The notes below the pieces were generated by a model. That model had not been told where the DNA came from. It did not search any database and worked only from the letters and a program-made list of their open reading frames with translations. Positions 25,190-34,918 of a stretch of 64,000 nucleotides of DNA are shown in pieces. Within the stretch, counting starts at the first letter, position 1, and the number at the start of each line of letters is the position of its first letter. The position numbers were made by a program, and so were the translations under genes. Source of the stretch: an uncultured Propionibacterium sp. (lineage in GTDB: Bacteria; Actinomycetota; Actinomycetes; Propionibacteriales; Propionibacteriaceae); contig CALHWB010000039.1 of assembly GCA_938036835.1 (NCBI GenBank), forward strand, positions 35,828 to 99,827, in the 5' to 3' direction.

Positions 25190-28100
25190 AGTTCCCGCTC
25201 CGGGGCGTGGGCCGTCTGGATCAGCACCTTGACCGAACGCGTCACCCAAGTGCCCCGGCCGACCGGCAACGGAGAGGGTTTCACATCGCCGAACAGCGGG
25301 CCCTCGTCCTTGTTGCCGCTCATGATCAGCGCCGGATTGACCTGATCCTTCATGCGGCCGAACAGTGGGTCGCCATACAGCGCGCGGCCCACACCACCGG
25401 CAGACCGGGCCACCACGAAATGCAGGCCGATATCCTGAGCCTGGCTGATCAGGTCGGCGAAATACTTCACCGGGTTGCTCAACGAGGTCGCGACCAGATC
25501 GTAGTCGTCGATCACCACGAACATCTCGGCGCCACTCCACCAGGACCGGTCCCGCAGCTGCTGCTGGGTGACATTCGGGCCGGGCAGCCTGGCCCGAATG
25601 GCCTCGGCGGCCTGCTTGAACAGGTCCTCAGCCGCCTGCGAACTGGCCGCATAGCCGAGCAGATGCTCGGTCTCGATCTCGCCCAGCAGAGACCGCCGGT
25701 AGTCGGCGATGATGATCTTCGCCTCGCGTGGGGTGTACCGGGTGACGATACCCTGCAGCATGGTCCGCAGGATATTCGACTTACCCGATTCCGGGCCGCC
25801 GATGAACGCCACATGTGGCTCGGCCATCGGATCGAACACCACCGGCGCCAGTTCCAACTCGTCGATAGCGAACGGGATGCCACGATTGACCCCGTCGTAG
25901 CCGATCGCGGGCAATGCCGAGGTGGGCAGGTCGGCGGGCAGCATGCGCACCTCGGCGGCCTTGGGCCCCTGCCAACCGGCGCGGGCGGCATCGATGAAGG
26001 CCCGCTGCCCGCTGGTGACCGACTCGGCGTTCTCGACCCCGTCGATCCGGGGCAGGCCGACCAGCATGTGCAGGCCCTCCGCGGTGATGCCGCGGCCCGG
26101 GCGTCCCTGGGGGACGAGCGTCTGCGCCTTGCGGTTAACCTCGGATTCGAAGGCGTCACCGAGCTTCAGCTCGATCTTGCTCTGCAAGGAGTCGCGCAGG
26201 CTAGCTCGGATATCGGCCCATTTGTTGGTGGCCACCCACACGTGGATGCCGAAACCCAAACCCGTGGTGCCCAGGGTGGTGATGGTCGGATCGAGATCCT
26301 CGAACTCCGTCTTCAACGTCGTCCAGCCGTCGACGATGAGGAACACATCGGTGGCGAACCGATCCGGGGCGATGGCGCCTTCGTGGCGACCACGCCGGTA
26401 GCTGGCCATCGAGTCGATGCCCAGCTCGGCGAACATTATTTCGCGGCTGGTGCGCAAGGAGTTGACCTCTGCGATGGTGCGGCGCACCCGGTCCACGTCC
26501 AGCCGGCCACAGACCGAACCGACATGCGGCAGGTCGCGCATCGAGGTCAGACCGCCACCGCCGAAGTCCAGCACATAGAACCCGACCTCGGCCGGGGAAT
26601 GGGTCAGCGCCAGCCCGGCTATGGCGGCACGTAGCGCCATCGACTTGCCGGACTGCGGGCCGCCGACCACGGCCAGGTGACCGCCGGAACCCGAGAAGTC
26701 CATCCACATCGGGTCGCGCCGCTGCTGTCTGGGCCGGTCGACGAGGGCCACCGGGGCAGCCAGCCGGGAGCACAGGTTCGCGTCCAATACCTGGAGCCCG
26801 CGACCGGGAACCTCGCCGATCTGACCGAGCAGCCCATCCATGGTCGGCGGATCGTCCAGCGGGGGCAGCCAGACCTGGTGGGCCGGCCAGCCATGGCCAC
26901 GCAGCCGTCCGACGACCAGGCTGAGCAGCGTCTCCTCCTCTTCCTCCTCCTCGGCAGCCGGCTTTGGCTTGGTATCCGCCTTCTTGGTCTCGGCCTCCGG
27001 TTCCGGCTCCGGCTCGGGCTCCGGTTCCGGTTCCGGCGGTGGTTCGACGATCGGCACATGGTCGCTGCGGAACTCCAGCACCGGCGGCGTCCAGCTGCGT
27101 TCCGGGATGGCCAGGGCCAGCCCGGCGCTCGCCGTGGCGACCGGCGCGGTGGGCGACCCATGCCAGGGACCGGACACATAGGCCGCCTTGAACCGCACCA
27201 GATCCTTGGTGCCCTCCTTCAGGTAGCCATTACCGGGTGGGGTGGGCAGCTCATAGGCGTCCGGGACACCGATGACGGTCCGGGATTCGGCCGGCGAAAA
27301 GGTGCGCAACGCGATCCGGTAGCTCAAGAAGGTGTCCAGGCCGCGCAGCTTGCCCTCTTCGAGCCGCTGCGAGGCGAGCAGCAGATGGACGGCGATCGAG
27401 CGGCCAACCCGGCCGATCTGCAAGAACAGGTCGATGAACTCCGGGCGCGCGGTCAACAGCTCGGAGAACTCATCGACGATGAAGAACAGGCTGGGCATCG
27501 GTTCGAGATCGGCGCCGGCCTGGCGGGCGTTCTCGTAGTCCTCGCGGTTCTTGAAGTTGCCGGCCGCCCGCAGCACCTCCATGCGGCGGTCCAGTTCACC
27601 GCCGATAGCGTCCTGCATGCGGTCCACGAGAATCAACTCGCCTTCCAGGTTCGTGATCGTCGCCGACACATGGGGCAGGGCATCGAGCCCCAGGAAGGTC
27701 GCGCCGCCCTTGAAGTCGACCAGGATGAAGTTGAGCTGTTCGGGGTTGTGCACCATGGCCATGCCCAGCACCAAGGTGCGCAGGAACTCGGACTTGCCAG
27801 AGCCCGTCGCGCCGATGCAGATGCCGTGCGGGCCCATCCCGCCCTGGGCGGATTCCTTGATATCCAGCTCAACCGCCTGCCCTTGTTCCCCGGTGCCGAA
27901 GGGAATCCGCAGGTGCTGATGCAGCGGGCGTGGCTTCCACGACTGGCGTACGTCGAGGGTCAGCGGATCGCCGACCCCGAGCATCGCCGGATAGTCCTTC
28001 GGGGGTTCGAAGACGACCTCCGGCTCGTCTTCCTCCGGCCCCGCGGACGCGGCCGGCAGCCGATAGGCCGACATGGATCTGGCCAGCATCTCCGCATAGA

Positions 28101-29265
28101 CCATGGCGATCTGGTCCACCTTGCCGAGCGGGGTGCGGGCCTGGGTTCCCTTGGCCGTGCGCCGGTGCAGGAAGAGGTCTTCGTTCTCGGTGATCTCCAG
28201 CATCGCGACACCCGCCTCGATCCGGCGGGGCACCGAGGCCTCGGCGGTGACGAACAGCCCGGTGGCCTTGGTCGATGGGGTGCTGAAAACCGAGGGTTTC
28301 ACATCGGCCACGCCATCCACGACCACCAGGTTGATCCGGGGGCTGGCGCCGGCAGCGTTCTGCGCCCGGGCGCCGATTCCGGACAGGTCGGTCGCCGAGG
28401 TGGCGAACAGCCGGGCCGAGCCGACCCCGTCGCGTTCGCTGGGCGATTGCAGATGGGGCAGCCACTTCACCCATTGCCATTCGTCCTGCACCGCCGGGGC
28501 AGCCGCGATCATCATCCGGACGTCGTTGGGGGCGTGCCAGATGGCGGTCTGGCAGACCATCGCATAGGCCAGTTGGCGGCATTTCACCGGGTCGCCCACC
28601 AACCGGATCTGATCGAACCCATCCAGATTGATCGACAGCGGCACCCCCAGCACCAGCCGGTGGGTGCGCATGAATCTGCGTAACGCGCCAGTCGTCAGCG
28701 GTTCCAGATCCTCCAGCGGCTGCGCCTCGGGAGGCGTGAGCCGCTTGGCGAACTGCTGAGCCCCGACCGAAACCCGCACCGAGGCGAAGTCCTCGTCCTC
28801 GGGACGGCGCTCCCACATCCGGCGCTGGCCCACCACGGTCCACAGCATCTCAGGGTCCGGATGCCGGAACTCGACCGCCTTGCGCTGCTGATCGGCGGCC
28901 TCCCGCACCTGGCGACGGGTCTGGCCAAGATAGCGGAAGTAGTCCCGCCGGTTCGAGTCCAGTTGCTGGGCCTGATCGTCATTGCCCCGGCCGGCCGAAC
29001 TCAGCATCATGCCGAGCATCGAGACGCCGTAGAGCACCCCGATCACCCCGCCCAGCGGCCCCCGGCCGCCCATCATGGTGCCACCCATCATCATCATGCC
29101 CATCGCCAGCGCACCGGCAACCATGGGAAGCATGCGCAGAACCGCACCGAAATTGCGACCCGTCGGTGGCGCCGGGATCTCGGGCGGGGGTTCCAGCAGG
29201 ACATCGCCGCGCGGCATGGCGGGCTGGGCGATCCGTTTCGGCCGGCTGAAGGTGACCAATCCCAT
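25186..29265 (-). CDS. eccC: Type VII secretion ATPase EccC
   Basis: EccC is the motor of the ESX machine and recognises WXG100 substrates. This single-chain form (1359 residues) has two N-terminal membrane helices (about residues 35-90), then three FtsK/SpoIIIE ATPase domains. Their Walker A loops are GATGSGKSE near residue 485, GGPQSGKS near 868 and GGPESGKS near 1158. Between the first and second domains lies an unusual low-complexity linker with repeated Glu-Pro pairs and a run of Glu (around residues 735-775). I use the ATG at 29265, with CATTAT six bases upstream; a GTG eleven codons earlier is possible. It is divergent from eccD by 88 bases. Confidence 0.96.
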   Translation of the reverse strand: MGLVTFSRPKRIAQPAMPRGDVLLEPPPEIPAPPTGRNFGAVLRMLPMVAGALAMGMMMMGGTMMGGRGPLGGVIGVLYGVSMLGMMLSSAGRGNDDQAQQLDSNRRDYFRYLGQTRRQVREAADQQRKAVEFRHPDPEMLWTVVGQRRMWERRPEDEDFASVRVSVGAQQFAKRLTPPEAQPLEDLEPLTTGALRRFMRTHRLVLGVPLSINLDGFDQIRLVGDPVKCRQLAYAMVCQTAIWHAPNDVRMMIAAAPAVQDEWQWVKWLPHLQSPSERDGVGSARLFATSATDLSGIGARAQNAAGASPRINLVVVDGVADVKPSVFSTPSTKATGLFVTAEASVPRRIEAGVAMLEITENEDLFLHRRTAKGTQARTPLGKVDQIAMVYAEMLARSMSAYRLPAASAGPEEDEPEVVFEPPKDYPAMLGVGDPLTLDVRQSWKPRPLHQHLRIPFGTGEQGQAVELDIKESAQGGMGPHGICIGATGSGKSEFLRTLVLGMAMVHNPEQLNFILVDFKGGATFLGLDALPHVSATITNLEGELILVDRMQDAIGGELDRRMEVLRAAGNFKNREDYENARQAGADLEPMPSLFFIVDEFSELLTARPEFIDLFLQIGRVGRSIAVHLLLASQRLEEGKLRGLDTFLSYRIALRTFSPAESRTVIGVPDAYELPTPPGNGYLKEGTKDLVRFKAAYVSGPWHGSPTAPVATASAGLALAIPERSWTPPVLEFRSDHVPIVEPPPEPEPEPEPEPEPEAETKKADTKPKPAAEEEEEEETLLSLVVGRLRGHGWPAHQVWLPPLDDPPTMDGLLGQIGEVPGRGLQVLDANLCSRLAAPVALVDRPRQQRRDPMWMDFSGSGGHLAVVGGPQSGKSMALRAAIAGLALTHSPAEVGFYVLDFGGGGLTSMRDLPHVGSVCGRLDVDRVRRTIAEVNSLRTSREIMFAELGIDSMASYRRGRHEGAIAPDRFATDVFLIVDGWTTLKTEFEDLDPTITTLGTTGLGFGIHVWVATNKWADIRASLRDSLQSKIELKLGDAFESEVNRKAQTLVPQGRPGRGITAEGLHMLVGLPRIDGVENAESVTSGQRAFIDAARAGWQGPKAAEVRMLPADLPTSALPAIGYDGVNRGIPFAIDELELAPVVFDPMAEPHVAFIGGPESGKSNILRTMLQGIVTRYTPREAKIIIADYRRSLLGEIETEHLLGYAASSQAAEDLFKQAAEAIRARLPGPNVTQQQLRDRSWWSGAEMFVVIDDYDLVATSLSNPVKYFADLISQAQDIGLHFVVARSAGGVGRALYGDPLFGRMKDQVNPALIMSGNKDEGPLFGDVKPSPLPVGRGTWVTRSVKVLIQTAHAPEREL

Positions 29266-29277
29266 GGGTAAATAATG
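29266..29277 (-). promoter_or_regulatory. Leaderless-type -10 element of eccC
   Basis: CATTAT (complement of 29272-29277) ends six bases before the ATG at 29265, back to back with the eccD promoter. Confidence 0.55.
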
Positions 29278-29341
29278 CCCCGTCGCGGTGCTAGCCACCG
29301 GATCGGGCCAGCCGGGCGCCAGCGGAGGCCCCGGCAGCGGT

Positions 29342-29353
29342 TAGGCTTCGCAC
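29342..29353 (+). promoter_or_regulatory. Leaderless-type -10 element of eccD
   Basis: TAGGCT (29342-29347) is followed by six bases and the GTG at 29354. Confidence 0.6.
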
Positions 29354-30751
29354 GTGAGCACTGCTGATGAGGATCTAGCCAGGGTGACGGTGATCTCACC
29401 CACCCGCCGGGTCGACCTGGCGTTGCCCGGCGGCGTCACGCTGGGCGAGTTGCTGCCCAGCATCGTCCGGTTTTCCGGGCATGAGGCCGGCACCCCCCAG
29501 GACGCCGTACATGGCTGGGTGCTGCAACGCTTCGGCGAGGACCCGATGGATCCGAACGCGCTGATCAGCAAGCTGTCCATCCGCGACGGAGAGACCCTGC
29601 ACCTGCGCCAGCGCGATAGCGTCATGCCGGACGCGGCCTTCGACGATGTGGTCGATGCGGTCTCCTCCACCACCCAGAAACGTCCGAGCTGGCGTCCCGG
29701 CCACTCCCAAAGCTTCGCGATCGCCTCGCTGCTGCTGGTCCTGGTCGGGCTGCCGACGATGCTGATGGTGTTGCAGTTCCGTGCCCTGGCGGTCGGCGAA
29801 CGCGGCGTGGCCGGGGGTGTGCTGGATCTCGTGCTGGGCATGGGGGCAGGCATCGCGGCCATCGCTCTCTCGCGGGCCGCGGGAAAATACCGGGTGGCGG
29901 CCGCGCTCGCCTGGGCGAGCGTCGCCCTGGCCGGCCTGGGCGGCTATCAGATCCTCGACAAACCGAACCTGCCGGCCCGGCTGGTGATCTGCGCGGCGCT
30001 GGTGCTGCTGTTCAGCACGGCGATGGCCCTGGCCGCGGCGGTCACCACGATGGAGTTGTTCACCGCCGCGCTCACCTCGGGTCTGCTGCTGTTCGCCGCG
30101 ATCATCGCCGCCCAGCTGCCCGGGACCGAGTACAAGGTGTCGGCGGTGGCCGTCGGGGTGCTGCTGGGCACCACCGCCATGCTGCCCACCCTCAGCTACC
30201 AACTGGCGAGGATCCAGCTGCCCAACCTGCCGAACACGGCCGAAGGCATCCTCGCCGATGACGAGCCGGTGCAGTCCGACATCGTCTCCCGGGCCATGCT
30301 CGCCGACCGGCTGCTGGGCGCCCTGCTCACCGGCACCAGCCTGGCGATGCTCTGCTTCTGCGGGATCCTGCTCAGCCACGGCAACTGGTGGCGCATCGTG
30401 CTGGTCATCGCCACCGGCTGTGCGCTGTTGCTGCGGGCTCGTTCCTTCGTCGGGCTCAGCCAGCGGCTCGCCCTGCTGGTGCCGGGAGTGCTGATCACCT
30501 CGGTCGGCGCCCTGGCCGCCTTCAGCCACCTGCTGCTGACCGTGGAGATCCAAGCGGTCATCATGGTCGTGGTGGCCGGGCTGGCGACGGTCTCGCTGAC
30601 CCATTTCGCGGCCGTCGGCTACGCCAAGTACGGCTCCCCCACCGCGGGCCGGTTCGCGGATGTGCTGGAGTGGCTCAGCGTGATGGCGGTCGTCCCGCTG
30701 GTCCTCGGCGTGCTGGGAGTCTACGGCTGGGTGCAGACCCTCTGGAAGTAG
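29354..30751 (+). CDS. eccD: Type VII secretion membrane channel protein EccD
   Basis: EccD forms much of the inner-membrane pore of ESX systems. The 465-residue protein begins with a ubiquitin-like (YukD) domain of about 95 residues, including RVDLALPGGVTLGELLPSIV and LSIRDGETLHLRQRD. It continues with about eleven hydrophobic helices from residue 115 to the C-terminus. The GTG start lacks a Shine-Dalgarno site but has TAGGCT six bases upstream. It is divergent from eccC and converges with the 221-residue gene of the eccE unit, with a GC-rich hairpin (30752-30769) just after its stop that may end transcription. Confidence 0.92.
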   Translation: MSTADEDLARVTVISPTRRVDLALPGGVTLGELLPSIVRFSGHEAGTPQDAVHGWVLQRFGEDPMDPNALISKLSIRDGETLHLRQRDSVMPDAAFDDVVDAVSSTTQKRPSWRPGHSQSFAIASLLLVLVGLPTMLMVLQFRALAVGERGVAGGVLDLVLGMGAGIAAIALSRAAGKYRVAAALAWASVALAGLGGYQILDKPNLPARLVICAALVLLFSTAMALAAAVTTMELFTAALTSGLLLFAAIIAAQLPGTEYKVSAVAVGVLLGTTAMLPTLSYQLARIQLPNLPNTAEGILADDEPVQSDIVSRAMLADRLLGALLTGTSLAMLCFCGILLSHGNWWRIVLVIATGCALLLRARSFVGLSQRLALLVPGVLITSVGALAAFSHLLLTVEIQAVIMVVVAGLATVSLTHFAAVGYAKYGSPTAGRFADVLEWLSVMAVVPLVLGVLGVYGWVQTLWK

Positions 30752-30769
30752 GCCGCCCCGGCGGGCGGC
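30752..30769 (+). terminator. GC hairpin immediately after eccD
   Basis: GCCGCCC and GGGCGGC form a 7-bp stem around CGGC, directly after the stop codon and without a U-tract. It is a weak candidate. Confidence 0.3.
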
Positions 30770-30882
30770 AGATCCCCGGCATACCCCAGGGGACCGCGGG
30801 GTTCCGCGAAGCACGCCGGGCGGCCCAGCGGTGCGGTCGCTGAGGGGCCGCAGGCCAGTGGCTGCGGCGTTCGACCGGATCC

Positions 30883-31548
30883 TCAGCCGCGGAACAGCAT
30901 CTCGTATTCGATCTGGGTGGGCGGCATGATCACCCGGGTGAGCCGCCTCGGCATGGCCACCACCAACTCGTTCTCGGCCAGATTGTTCAGCTGGCGAAGC
31001 TGCTGCTGGTTGAGGGCATAGCCGCGGCGCAGGTTCTCCGAAGCCCGCGAGTCGGCCGGTGAGACGAACGTCAGATCGCAGGCGCGCAACGTATGGATGG
31101 CGGCGCTGGCGCTGGCATCGTTCATGATGAGCACCGCCTGCCAGGCCCCCAGCGACATGCGCACCCCATCGGAGGCCGCCAGATCGTCGACGATCAGGCT
31201 GGGCCGGTAGGGTCGTCCCTGACCGGGAATCTGACCGATCTGATCGGCGATCTCCACCGTACCGCCCGATGCTTCGACGACCTGCGCCAGCGAGGCCCAG
31301 CTGCGCGGGGTAGCGGTCAGGATGGTCGCATGGGCCCCGATCGTCACCGCGCGGAAGACCAGGATCCACTTCATGTAGTCGCGGGTGGACACCAGCACCC
31401 GGGTTGGGTCCGGCCGGAAGATCCGAACGGTCACCGGGCGGCCATCACCGGTCTGGCCCAGCAGCAGCCCGCTGGGGCCGGTGCGAACCACCGCACGGCG
31501 CTCGATCGTGGCGCCGCCGGGGATCTCCCATCGCTGGTACTGGCTCAC
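30883..31548 (-). CDS. Uncharacterised protein coupled to eccE
   Basis: A 221-residue protein I do not recognise. It has no signal peptide or membrane helix. The sequence is orderly alpha/beta: PSGLLLGQTGDGRPVTVRIF, KWILVFRAVTIGAHATILTA, SLIVDDLAASDGVRMSLGAW and QAVLIMNDASASAAIH resemble alternating strands and helices of a nucleotide-binding-like fold, but without a Walker motif. It ends in ELVVAMPRRLTRVIMPPTQI. Its GTG start overlaps the eccE stop by four bases (GTGA), so it is translated with eccE. It is probably a cytosolic accessory of this secretion system, by context only. Confidence 0.75.
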   Translation of the reverse strand: MSQYQRWEIPGGATIERRAVVRTGPSGLLLGQTGDGRPVTVRIFRPDPTRVLVSTRDYMKWILVFRAVTIGAHATILTATPRSWASLAQVVEASGGTVEIADQIGQIPGQGRPYRPSLIVDDLAASDGVRMSLGAWQAVLIMNDASASAAIHTLRACDLTFVSPADSRASENLRRGYALNQQQLRQLNNLAENELVVAMPRRLTRVIMPPTQIEYEMLFRG

Positions 31549-32720
31549 AGCTCCACCTCCCTGCCCAGGGGCACCGTGGCCAGCATCGCCGGCACCTGAT
31601 CGCCGCCCGCGGGCCCAAACCCTACCCGACCCGACAACTCGGCCTGAATGGCGCCCATGGCCGCGGTGGCGGCTCCCGCGGTGGGCGACACCACCCGGAC
31701 CCCACCGGTCGCATGGTCGGTGCGATCCAGGGTGTACGAGGCGACTCCGAAGATGACGCGGGCGCTGCCCAGGGCGTTCAACACCGCCTGGTAGCCGGCC
31801 GAGGGATCCGAACCCCAGCCGGTGATCTGCCGGCCGCAGTGGGCGAAGCCATCGCAGTCCCAGTGGGTCCAGGATTCGGTGGACCGCACCTCGCCGAAGT
31901 CCGGGGATGCCCCGGCGGTGAGAGCCAGCACATCGTAGATCTCCAAAGCGGTCAGCTCATGGGTGGTGATGCCCTGGCGTTTCAGGGCCGACTGCACCCG
32001 ATGCAGTCCGAAACGCAAGGTCGCATAGATGCCGTCGTTGCTCGCTCCCCGGCTGGCCACGGCCTCCAGGCACAGCCGGGGATCGAGCCTGACCCCGATC
32101 CAGGTGCGCCGCACGGCCGGCGGCACCGGTTCATGCAGGATCTGGGTGTAGGACGCGGCAGCGGCCGAGTTGCCGGACAACATCACGGTAGCCGGTGCCG
32201 GCACCGTATAGGTGATCACCTGGAGCGCGGCGAAGACGATGTCGTCCTGCACGGTCAGGCCACGCAACGCGGCCAGCTCGATGGAATCGTCCCGGTCGGC
32301 AAACAGATTGTTGTCCGAGCTGATGCCCAGCAGCGCGGTCCAGGAGGAGCCATCGGTTATCACTCCGACATCGTCCCCGCGGGCCGATCTGGTCTGGCTC
32401 ACCGTCAGCCCCGGCACCCACTCGCCCAGGGGCACCATATCGACCGGTAGGGCCGGATTGGCTCCCTTGTTGCGCGCCCGGCGCCCGAAGTGCAACCGGC
32501 GGGCGATGCGCTGGACGCCCGTGATCCGGCCGAAGGGGATACCCAGCGCCACGGCCGCGATCAATACCAGGCTCGCGATCGCATAGCCGCCCGGGTGGCG
32601 TACCAGGACGCCCAGCACGACGACGGCCGCGATCGATTCCCAGGTCACCGCCGTGCCGAGCAGCCGGGTCCAGGACCGACCGGGCACCGGTGTCCCGCTG
32701 ATAGTGGCAGACTTGCCCAC
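31545..32720 (-). CDS. eccE: Type VII secretion protein EccE
   Basis: EccE is the peripheral membrane component of ESX complexes. The 391-residue protein has two adjacent N-terminal helices (WESIAAVVVLGVLV and YAIASLVLIAAVALGIPFG) and a large soluble domain with the EccE-typical stretch VPLGEWVPGLTVSQTRSARGDDVGVI, in which the protein resumes a defined fold after the membrane hairpin. The GTG at 32720 is chosen for its ribosome binding site GGAGG six bases upstream; the frame is open farther but runs into unrelated sequence. It is divergent from eccB by 202 bases and coupled to the next gene by a GTGA overlap. Mycobacterial ESX-4 lacks EccE, so this locus is fuller. Confidence 0.88.
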   Translation of the reverse strand: MGKSATISGTPVPGRSWTRLLGTAVTWESIAAVVVLGVLVRHPGGYAIASLVLIAAVALGIPFGRITGVQRIARRLHFGRRARNKGANPALPVDMVPLGEWVPGLTVSQTRSARGDDVGVITDGSSWTALLGISSDNNLFADRDDSIELAALRGLTVQDDIVFAALQVITYTVPAPATVMLSGNSAAAASYTQILHEPVPPAVRRTWIGVRLDPRLCLEAVASRGASNDGIYATLRFGLHRVQSALKRQGITTHELTALEIYDVLALTAGASPDFGEVRSTESWTHWDCDGFAHCGRQITGWGSDPSAGYQAVLNALGSARVIFGVASYTLDRTDHATGGVRVVSPTAGAATAAMGAIQAELSGRVGFGPAGGDQVPAMLATVPLGREVEL

Positions 32721-32922
32721 CCCGCACCTCCTGCATGCCGGCTGGCCCCGGATGGGCCGGCCTGGAAGACTGGCAATCACTCTAGGGGCTGGTGGTGGCG
32801 AGACGCGGAATCGATGCGGGCCGGAACCCGGCTGTGGACAAGACCCCCGGATCGGCGAGAATGGGGCCAGGATTCCGATTGGACCGGTAACCGTCCCAGC
32901 ACAGTGATCACGAAGGACCGAT

Positions 32923-34383
32923 ATGGCGAGCCGCAAGGACCTGCTCAAGGCACAGTCGTTCATCACCCAACGATTGGTCGCCTCGTTCGTCGATCGGGAT
33001 CCGGACAACGCCACCGGCCCCCTGCGCCGGGTCGGCACGGCCACCTTCGTGGGCGTCATGATCGGGGTGGTGCTGGTGGCCGGCTCGGCCATCCTAGGCA
33101 AGCTGGGCATCGACATGAACAACACCTGGCAGAAACCCGAAGGCGCCCTGGTCGCCGACGCCAGCTCCGGGTTGCTGTTCATCTACTACGAGACCGAGAC
33201 GAACGGATCGGACAAGAACAGCACGAAACGGCTGCTGCCCATGGCCGATGTGGCCTCGGCGAGGCTGGCCGTGGGAACATCGACCACCACAACGGTCAAG
33301 ACCGACAAGCTGCAGGGTATCCAGCAGGACGTGATCCGTGGCATCCCATATGCCCCCCGCCAGTTGCCGCCCACCTCGCAGATGAATCCCTACCCGTTCC
33401 GGGTCTGCGTGACCGCACCCGAGGAGGACACCACCGATCGCTACATCACCGTGCAGGTCGGCAAGGAGAACACCACCCGGCCCACCAGGACGGGCGACGA
33501 TCAATGGCTGCTGGTGCAGGCCGACAACAACATCGGGCAGTTCCTGGTGGCCAACGGCCGCTATCACCACGTCCCCAACAGCTCCCTGCTGAACACGGCG
33601 GTGCCCTCGGTCCGGACGGGCAATGGCTGGCTGTCGGCCCTGCCCGAGGGGCTGCCCATCGAACCGCTGCCCATCGAGAATCCGGGTGGCACGCCGTCGA
33701 AACGGCCGCAGGCGGACCTGGTCAACGGCAGCGTGGTGATGGTGGAGGCCAGCGCGATCAGCCCCGAACCCCGGTATTACATCCAGGTCGCCGACGGGCT
33801 GGCCGAAACCAGTTTCGTGGACATGGCGGTTCAGCTGTCGGTGCTGGGCCGGTCGCAACCGGTCATCATCCCGGCCAGCGAGGTGTCCGGCAACCTGAGC
33901 GACACCCAGCCGCAATTGGTCACCCCGGGGGTTCCGATGGAGGCCCCGCCCCAGCGTCCCGACCAGATGCCCAGCGAACCCTCGGTCTGCGCCACCTACC
34001 TGAACCCGAAGGACAACGACAACCGGTCCACGCCGGTGATCACCCTCAACAAGCCGACACCCGACCTGCCCACCGTGGTGGCCGAACGGCCCCCGAACTA
34101 TGGCTACGCCGACTACATCGACGTGGACCCGCTGCACGGTGCGCTGCTGCAGGACGCGAACACGCTGGGCGATTCCATCAAGGGCCCCACCTTCCTGCTC
34201 AGCGGCGCCCAGCTCTACGGGATCCCGGATCAGCGTTCCCGCGAATCCTTGGGCTACAATGCCTCGACGCCCGTGTTGCGGGTGCCCGGCATGCTGATCA
34301 AGCTGATCGCACCGGTTCAGGTGGAATTGACCCGGGAAAACATCTATCCACCCCTGCCGGGCGACCTTGCGGTACCTGAGTAG
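32923..34383 (+). CDS. eccB: Type VII secretion protein EccB
   Basis: EccB is a single-pass membrane protein whose periplasmic domain helps assemble the ESX complex. The 486-residue protein starts MASRKDLLKAQSFITQRLVA, the typical EccB opening, and has one helix at about residues 43-65 (ATFVGVMIGVVLVAGSAILG). The rest forms the repeat-containing outer domain, with two cysteines (FRVCVTAP and PSVCATYL) that may form the family's disulfide. GAAGGA precedes the ATG. The two WXG100 genes follow on the same strand after 176 bases. Confidence 0.93.
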   Translation: MASRKDLLKAQSFITQRLVASFVDRDPDNATGPLRRVGTATFVGVMIGVVLVAGSAILGKLGIDMNNTWQKPEGALVADASSGLLFIYYETETNGSDKNSTKRLLPMADVASARLAVGTSTTTTVKTDKLQGIQQDVIRGIPYAPRQLPPTSQMNPYPFRVCVTAPEEDTTDRYITVQVGKENTTRPTRTGDDQWLLVQADNNIGQFLVANGRYHHVPNSSLLNTAVPSVRTGNGWLSALPEGLPIEPLPIENPGGTPSKRPQADLVNGSVVMVEASAISPEPRYYIQVADGLAETSFVDMAVQLSVLGRSQPVIIPASEVSGNLSDTQPQLVTPGVPMEAPPQRPDQMPSEPSVCATYLNPKDNDNRSTPVITLNKPTPDLPTVVAERPPNYGYADYIDVDPLHGALLQDANTLGDSIKGPTFLLSGAQLYGIPDQRSRESLGYNASTPVLRVPGMLIKLIAPVQVELTRENIYPPLPGDLAVPE

Positions 34384-34434
34384 TACTCAGATCCGGCGAT
34401 CCGACAAGGCGATACGGGAATGAGTACCGCGGGA

Positions 34435-34465
34435 TTGGCCGGGTGACCCCAAAGTTCCCTAGTGT
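34435..34465 (+). promoter_or_regulatory. Possible promoter of the WXG100 pair
   Basis: TTGGCC (34435-34440) and TAGTGT (34460-34465) are 19 bases apart, about 95 bases before the first WXG100 gene, so this pair could be transcribed apart from eccB. The spacing is a little long. Confidence 0.3.
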
Positions 34466-34559
34466 TTTGCCTGCAGGCAGACAACAGGCTCCGGAACCCC
34501 TCCAGAGCCGGAACACACCAACCGAGCCACCGCTCGATCAATGTGGAAGGAAGACAGTA

Positions 34560-34874
34560 ATGTCGCAGGACCAGTCGCAAAACCGGCAAGAAATCGGCGT
34601 GGCCATCAGCCAACTCAACGACGCCGATCAGAGAGTCGAGAGCATCCAGCAGACCTTGAATAACGAGATGGCCGCCCTGATGGGTGGCTGGCAGGGCAAC
34701 GCGGCCGCCGCGTTCAGCAAGGCGCACCAGGCCTTCGACGAGAAGTTCGAGACCACTCAGCGCGAACTCAAGCGGATCTCCGAGGTCCTGCAGAGCTCGC
34801 TGAGCGACTACACCGCGAACGAAGCCGCGCAGGAGCAGGCCTCCAGCACCATCATGAACGCGCTCAACTTCTGA
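34560..34874 (+). CDS. WXG100 secreted protein (EsxA/EsxB type)
   Basis: A 104-residue helical hairpin protein of the WXG100 family, exported as a heterodimer by the ESX machine. The WXG turn is WQG in LMGGWQGNAAAAF near the centre, flanked by two amphipathic helices; it has no signal peptide. It begins MSQDQSQNRQEIGVAISQL; GGAAGGA precedes the ATG at 34560. The tail ASSTIMNALNF lacks an obvious YxxxD/E export signal, which its partner has. The partner gene follows after 44 bases. Confidence 0.92.
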   Translation: MSQDQSQNRQEIGVAISQLNDADQRVESIQQTLNNEMAALMGGWQGNAAAAFSKAHQAFDEKFETTQRELKRISEVLQSSLSDYTANEAAQEQASSTIMNALNF

Positions 34875-34918
34875 GCCCCGCCCACCATCCATAACGAAAG
34901 AAGCTAGGAAAGAAGATC

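Noticed and set aside
32721..33182. N-terminal extension of EccE
   Set aside because: It overlaps the eccB coding start and is unlike EccE; the GTG at 32720 has a good GGAGG site.
34382..34427. GTACTCA...TGAGTAC dyad after eccB
   Set aside because: The seven-base arms are over 30 bases apart with nothing else to support function.
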